Shown here: positions 60,042-64,000 of the stretch, in pieces
Layout: each line of letters starts with the position of its first letter
How positions within the stretch are numbered: the first letter of the stretch is position 1
Origin: JANQNX01 sp965601665
GTDB taxonomy: Bacteria; Pseudomonadota; Gammaproteobacteria; Eutrophobiales; Eutrophobiaceae
Length of the DNA stretch: 64,000 nt
Assembly: GCA_965601665.1 (NCBI GenBank)
Contig: OZ271833.1
Location: 558,001-622,000 of the forward strand
Direction of reading: 5' to 3'
Made by a program: the position numbers and the translations under genes
Notes under the pieces: generated by a model
What the model was told of the DNA's origin: nothing
The model's database searches: none
What the model saw: the letters and a program-made list of their open reading frames with translations, nothing else

Positions 60042-61015
60042 TCAGTTATATCATCAGACGCATCATGTACGCGATACCGATACTCATTGGTGTCAATGTC
60101 ATTACATTTATGTTGTTTTTTGTCGTTAATACACCAGACGACATGGCACGCATGCAACTGGGTATGAAACGAGTTACCGAGGAAGCCATACAAAAATGGA
60201 AGGAAGAGCGTGGTTACGACAAGCCGGTGGTATGGAACACGCAGGCACAAGGAGCTGATAAACTGACGAATACCATCTTCTTTGAGAATTCAGTCAGGCT
60301 GTTCGTGTTTGATTTTGGTCGCTCTGAAAATGGGCGTGATATTAGCTACGATATCAGCCAACGCATGTGGCCAAGTCTTGCTATCACGGTACCGAGTTTA
60401 CTGCTTGGTCTGCTTGCCTATATTACCTTCGGGTTAACGCTGGCGTTTTTTCGCGGCACCTATGTCGATGTTTCCGGCGTTATACTCTGTGTCATCATGA
60501 TGTCGATCTCGGGATTGTTTTACATCATCGGTGGCCAATACCTCATTGGCAAGATGTTACATCTCGTGCCCATATCCGGTTTTGATACTGGTTTGAATGC
60601 TGTCAAATTTACCGTGCTTCCCGTACTTGTTGGTCTCATCGGTGGTATTGGCGCCAGTACTCGCTGGTATCGCACGATATTTCTCGAGGAAATGAACAAG
60701 GACTACGTGCGCACAGCAAGAGCAAAAGGAATAGCTGAAACACGCGTGCTTTCAAAACACGTGTTCATCAACGGCTTGATACCCATTCTGACCGGCGTTG
60801 TTGTGATATTACCCACGCTGTTTATTGGTAGTCTTATCGTGGAATCCTTTTTTGCAATACCGGGTCTTGGAAGCTACACGATTGACGCGATCAATGCCCA
60901 GGATTTCGCCATTGTACGTTCCATGGTGTTCCTTGGCTCGGTGCTCTATATCATCGGTTTAATCCTGACTGACATTTCCTACACCTTGGTTGACCCAAGA
61001 GTGAGGCTGAACTGA
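60038..61015 (+). CDS. Peptide ABC transporter permease (OppB/YejB type)
   Basis: 325 residues from ATG 60038, which overlaps the upstream stop by four bases; the open frame reaches further back but lacks a likely start there. N-terminal MISYIIRRIMYAIPILIGVNVITF is the binding-protein-dependent permease helix. The EAA-type loop is MNKDYVRTARAKGIAETRV near residue 222, and the end SYTLVDPRVRLN is typical. Six membrane helices. Couples with the OppC-like permease that starts in the same stop–start overlap. Confidence 0.95.
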   Translation: MISYIIRRIMYAIPILIGVNVITFMLFFVVNTPDDMARMQLGMKRVTEEAIQKWKEERGYDKPVVWNTQAQGADKLTNTIFFENSVRLFVFDFGRSENGRDISYDISQRMWPSLAITVPSLLLGLLAYITFGLTLAFFRGTYVDVSGVILCVIMMSISGLFYIIGGQYLIGKMLHLVPISGFDTGLNAVKFTVLPVLVGLIGGIGASTRWYRTIFLEEMNKDYVRTARAKGIAETRVLSKHVFINGLIPILTGVVVILPTLFIGSLIVESFFAIPGLGSYTIDAINAQDFAIVRSMVFLGSVLYIIGLILTDISYTLVDPRVRLN

Positions 61016-62418
61016 TGCCGGTGATCTTTATCACGGATGCGTTTATCTTTCTGCTGTTGGCAATGGTTGCAGGTTTTGTCTTCTATGCACGTCGCCATGA
61101 GCACTTGCGCGCGCCCTGGCGTGAAGTAGCGAAGCGCCCGCTGGCGATGTCAGCCGCCGTTGTGTTACTGGTTTACATTACCATCGGTTTGCTGGATTCG
61201 CTGCACTTCCATCCGAAACTGGATGATACGAACGGCACCGGAGACAGCGTCTATTCGACTGAAATAAACAGCGTGCTCGATGTCTTACTGGATGATTTGC
61301 GCACAAATACCGAACGTACCTATTCCGCACCGCTCGCTGCCACTGCATTTGCAAAAGAAATGATAGAACGTGAAGACGGCTCGCAGGTGCGCGACTACCC
61401 CCGCTTGAAATTTGGCGGTGCACATCTTGACGATCCTGAAAGCGAACGAGCCGGAGATATTGCCGGCCTGATGATACAAGGGTTAATCGTTGGGCTTGTC
61501 GTCAGTTCAGTTTTCGCGATTGTACTATGCGCGTTGCTGGCATGGCGCTCCGGCGTGTCTATCAAACAGACGATAAAACGTATTTCCGGCGATGAGTTTG
61601 ATGTGCCCTGGTATGCCATCCTCTTAACAATCAGCATTTTGCTGGTGGTATTTTTTATTATTTACACTTTGTCCGGCCAGTACCATGTGTTCGGCACAGA
61701 TAAGGTCGGTCAGGACGTGCTTTACCAGGCGTTAAAAAGCATCCGTACCGGTCTTGTGATCGGTACCTTAACCACGTTGGTCATGTTGCCATTTGCCATC
61801 ATGATGGGGCTGATGGCAGGTTACTTTCGCGGTATTATCGATGATGTTATTCAATATCTTTACACCACGTTGAATTCCATCCCGGGCGTATTGTTAATCG
61901 CAGCCTCTATCCTGTTGCTACAGGTCTACATAGGCAAGCATGAAGCGGACTTTACCAGTCTTGAACAACGTGCCGATCTCAGGTTGTTATTCCTGTGTAT
62001 TATCCTTGGCATTACCAGCTGGACTGGCCTTTGCCGCTTACTACGGGCGGAAACACTCAAATTACGTGAAGTCGATTATGTGCAGGCTGCACAGGCATTT
62101 GGTGTGGGTAACTTCACCATTCTGTTACGGCACCTGTTGCCCAACGTGATGCACATCGTCATGATTTCCATCGTACTGGACTTCAGCGGGCTGGTATTAG
62201 CGGAGGCCGTGCTTTCCTACATTAACATTGGTGTAGACCCAAGCATGCATAGCTGGGGCAACATGATTAACGGGGCGAGACTGGAAATGGCCCGCGATCC
62301 TGTCGTGTGGTGGTCACTGGCGGCCGCATTTGTGTTCATGTTCCTGCTGGTTCTGGCTGCAAATCTGTTTGCTGATGCCGTGCGCGATGCGTTCGATCCG
62401 CGATTGAGAGGAATATAA
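61015..62418 (+). CDS. Peptide ABC transporter permease (OppC/YejE type), long form
   Basis: 467 residues, longer than the usual 300–340. The N-terminal helix (IFLLLAMVAGFVFYA) and a helix near residues 45–62 precede a periplasmic insertion (about residues 65–150, LDDTNGTGDSVYSTE…) before the main permease domain. The EAA loop is LKLREVDYVQAAQAFGVGN near residue 347, and the ending ADAVRDAFDPRLRG is canonical. It overlaps the OppB-like stop by one base (TGATG) and is followed by a thioesterase gene. The insertion may contact the doubly anchored binding protein. Confidence 0.93.
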   Translation: MPVIFITDAFIFLLLAMVAGFVFYARRHEHLRAPWREVAKRPLAMSAAVVLLVYITIGLLDSLHFHPKLDDTNGTGDSVYSTEINSVLDVLLDDLRTNTERTYSAPLAATAFAKEMIEREDGSQVRDYPRLKFGGAHLDDPESERAGDIAGLMIQGLIVGLVVSSVFAIVLCALLAWRSGVSIKQTIKRISGDEFDVPWYAILLTISILLVVFFIIYTLSGQYHVFGTDKVGQDVLYQALKSIRTGLVIGTLTTLVMLPFAIMMGLMAGYFRGIIDDVIQYLYTTLNSIPGVLLIAASILLLQVYIGKHEADFTSLEQRADLRLLFLCIILGITSWTGLCRLLRAETLKLREVDYVQAAQAFGVGNFTILLRHLLPNVMHIVMISIVLDFSGLVLAEAVLSYINIGVDPSMHSWGNMINGARLEMARDPVVWWSLAAAFVFMFLLVLAANLFADAVRDAFDPRLRGI

Positions 62419-62420
62419 TT

Positions 62421-62831
62421 GTGAGCACGACATCCAGTATTCAACTGCCGACCGATCGCTTACCAACGATACGCGTGGTGGCCATGCCCAAGGATGCAAA
62501 TCCCGGGGGATTTATTTTCGGTGGGTGGATTATGTCGCAAATAGACATTGCCGCCGCTATTCCTGCCTGGGAGCGAGCCAGGGGGCGTACCGCGACTGTA
62601 GCAGTAAACTCCATGGAATTTCATGAACCCGTATTCGTGGGTGATGTGATCAGTTGTTACGCCGATATTATAAAGACGGGAAGAACATCCATCACGGTCA
62701 AGGTGGAGGTGTATGCCGAGCGTAATCCGACCGATCCAATGATCGTTAAGGTAACCGAGGCGCAACTGACCTATGTTGCACTGGATGAAAACCGTAAACC
62801 CAGACAACTACCGGAACTGAACGATGAATGA
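62421..62831 (+). CDS. Acyl-CoA thioesterase (YciA-type hotdog)
   Basis: 136 residues, starting with GTG at 62421. Single hotdog domain: LPTIRVVAMPKDANPGGFIFGGWIMSQIDIAAA, with the conserved N-x-x-G-x-[IL]-F-G-G and Asp in QIDIA, then NSMEFHEPVFVGDVISCYA. Matches YciA, which hydrolyses acyl-CoA in the cytoplasm. It lies between the permease (2 bp) and the ATPase gene (8-bp overlap), inside the transporter operon, which is an odd place for it. Confidence 0.93.
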   Translation: MSTTSSIQLPTDRLPTIRVVAMPKDANPGGFIFGGWIMSQIDIAAAIPAWERARGRTATVAVNSMEFHEPVFVGDVISCYADIIKTGRTSITVKVEVYAERNPTDPMIVKVTEAQLTYVALDENRKPRQLPELNDE

Positions 62832-64000
62832 AGCATTAATCGAGGTAAAAAATCTGACTACCGAGTTCGGTAGCGGTGATAAGGCCGTCAAGGTAGTCGA
62901 TAACGTGAACTTTACGATTAATAAAGGCGAGACGTTTGTATTACTGGGTGAATCAGGCAGCGGTAAGTCGATTACATCAATGTCGATGATGCGCCTGTTG
63001 CCGGCGGCGGCAAGGGTGACCCGTGGTGAGGTGTTGCTGAATGGGAAAGACTTATTCAAGTTACCGGAACGTCAGATGCGCGACATACGCGGCGGCGGTA
63101 TCGGCATGATATTCCAGGAACCGCAAACCTCGTTAAACCCGGTATTGAGCGCTGGCCAGCAAATTCAGGAAACCCTGCTACGCCATAAGAGCCTGCCACG
63201 TAAGGACGTTATGAAGCGCAGTATCGAATTGCTTGATGCCGTGGGTATCCCGGAGCCTGATCGACGTATCAATGATTATCCACACCAGTTCTCCGGCGGC
63301 ATGAAGCAACGCATCATGATTGCGATTGCACTGGCATGCGAACCGGAATTGTTAATTGCCGATGAGCCTACCACGGCACTGGACGTGACGATCCAGGCAC
63401 AGGTGCTCGATTTATTAAAACAGTTACAACGTGATACGGGGATGGCAATACTGTTTATTACCCATGACCTGGGCGTTGCCGCGCAAATGGCCAATCATGT
63501 CGCGGTCATGAAGCAAGGTGTGATCGTTGAACAAAAATCCACGCGCGACCTGTTTGATAACCCTGAGCATCCATATACGCATCAGCTCTTTGATGCGATA
63601 CCCAGCTGGGAAAAACGCGTCGCGGAGCAGGGTGGTGTTGATACTGATAAGACGGATCGCGAACAATTGCTAACAGTGACCGATTTAAAAGTGCATTACC
63701 CGATACGCAAGGGGGTATTCAAGCGCGTTGTTGGCCACGTCAAGGCGGTTGATGGCGTTTCAATTGATGTGCATAAGGGAGAAACCGTGGCCATCGTAGG
63801 CGAATCGGGTTCCGGTAAAACCACGATGGGCAAGGGCATCCTGCAGTTACTGCAAACCACTGACGGGGCAGTACAGTTTAACGATACGGATCTTTGCCAG
63901 CTGGATGCCGATGCACTGCGAAAGAAACGCTCTGATATCCAGATCGTTTTCCAGGATCCTTACTCATCGATGAACCCGCGCATGATGATCCGTGATATCC
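62824..64000 (+). CDS. Peptide ABC transporter ATPase, fused OppD–OppF/YejF type (runs off window)
   Basis: 392 codons visible. Two ABC modules in one chain. The first has Walker A GESGSGKSITS near residue 42, the Q-loop MIFQEPQTSLNP, the signature FSGGMKQRI and Walker B LLIADEPTTALD. The second begins near residue 284 with a new LLTVTDLKVHYPIRKGVF and has its own Walker A GESGSGKTT and IVFQDPYSSMNP. The second signature and Walker B lie beyond base 64000. ATG 62824 overlaps the thioesterase stop by eight bases. The fused form is as in YejF; it powers the two permeases upstream. Confidence 0.94.
   Translation, partial: MNEALIEVKNLTTEFGSGDKAVKVVDNVNFTINKGETFVLLGESGSGKSITSMSMMRLLPAAARVTRGEVLLNGKDLFKLPERQMRDIRGGGIGMIFQEPQTSLNPVLSAGQQIQETLLRHKSLPRKDVMKRSIELLDAVGIPEPDRRINDYPHQFSGGMKQRIMIAIALACEPELLIADEPTTALDVTIQAQVLDLLKQLQRDTGMAILFITHDLGVAAQMANHVAVMKQGVIVEQKSTRDLFDNPEHPYTHQLFDAIPSWEKRVAEQGGVDTDKTDREQLLTVTDLKVHYPIRKGVFKRVVGHVKAVDGVSIDVHKGETVAIVGESGSGKTTMGKGILQLLQTTDGAVQFNDTDLCQLDADALRKKRSDIQIVFQDPYSSMNPRMMIRDI

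Overview
The window reads as a chromosomal segment of a free-living gammaproteobacterium. The order lpxH–ppiB–cysS–tRNAs … tRNA-Leu–tig–clpP–clpX–lon–hupB–tRNA-Val–tRNA-Asp–ppiD is a familiar gammaproteobacterial backbone. The presence of a DabAB inorganic-carbon transporter, ergothioneine synthesis, several molybdenum-enzyme genes and c-di-GMP/cyclic-nucleotide signalling proteins suggests an aerobic environmental, possibly chemolithoautotrophic, organism. The exact genus cannot be fixed from the sequence alone.

Layout. 1–2722 is backbone (lpxH, ppiB, cysS). 2854–3560 holds tRNA-Pro, -Arg, -His and -Lys. Pro and Arg are each followed by a 163–169 bp structured element that ends in a copy of the last 19 nt of its own tRNA. 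tRNA-Lys is followed by a 2.04 kb AT-rich mini-island with three overlapping genes and no integrase, closed by a 45 bp copy of the tRNA-Lys 3' end. 5613–9957 is a redox/detoxification gene group (VOC protein, PNPOx–reductase–ferredoxin fusion, AhpD-like protein) with a divergent LysR regulator and a NERD protein. 9994–14304 is a MacB/LolD-like ABC export system with an HlyD adaptor. 14642–18990 is an IorAB-type molybdenum hydroxylase with an XdhC–MobA maturation fusion. 19277–21362 has small secreted proteins and a c'-like cytochrome. 21506–29949 is a TetR-controlled RND tripartite efflux operon with an SDR and a DUF2147 gene. 29989–35887 is a LysR-flanked dabB–dabA–cysD operon. 35894–41960 has a TonB receptor split by a frameshift at an A7 tract, a response regulator–cyclase, a 7TM-DISM–GGDEF protein and a CbiM-like membrane protein. 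41969–46261 is a molybdopterin oxidoreductase followed by egtD and egtB. 46815–55425 returns to the proteostasis backbone. 55763–64000 holds a dicarboxylate symporter, fabI and a Yej/Opp-like peptide ABC importer with an embedded thioesterase; its fused ATPase runs off the window.

The roughly 43 kb between tRNA-Lys and tRNA-Leu looks like accessory DNA lodged inside an otherwise conserved tRNA/tig block. The best candidates for undescribed biology are the tRNA-tail-copying structured elements at 2931–3359 and the three-gene tRNA-Lys mini-island at 3561–5604. Secondary candidates are the dnaX-like slippery heptamer in the TonB receptor, the dabBA–cysD coupling and two small repeat-containing secreted proteins.
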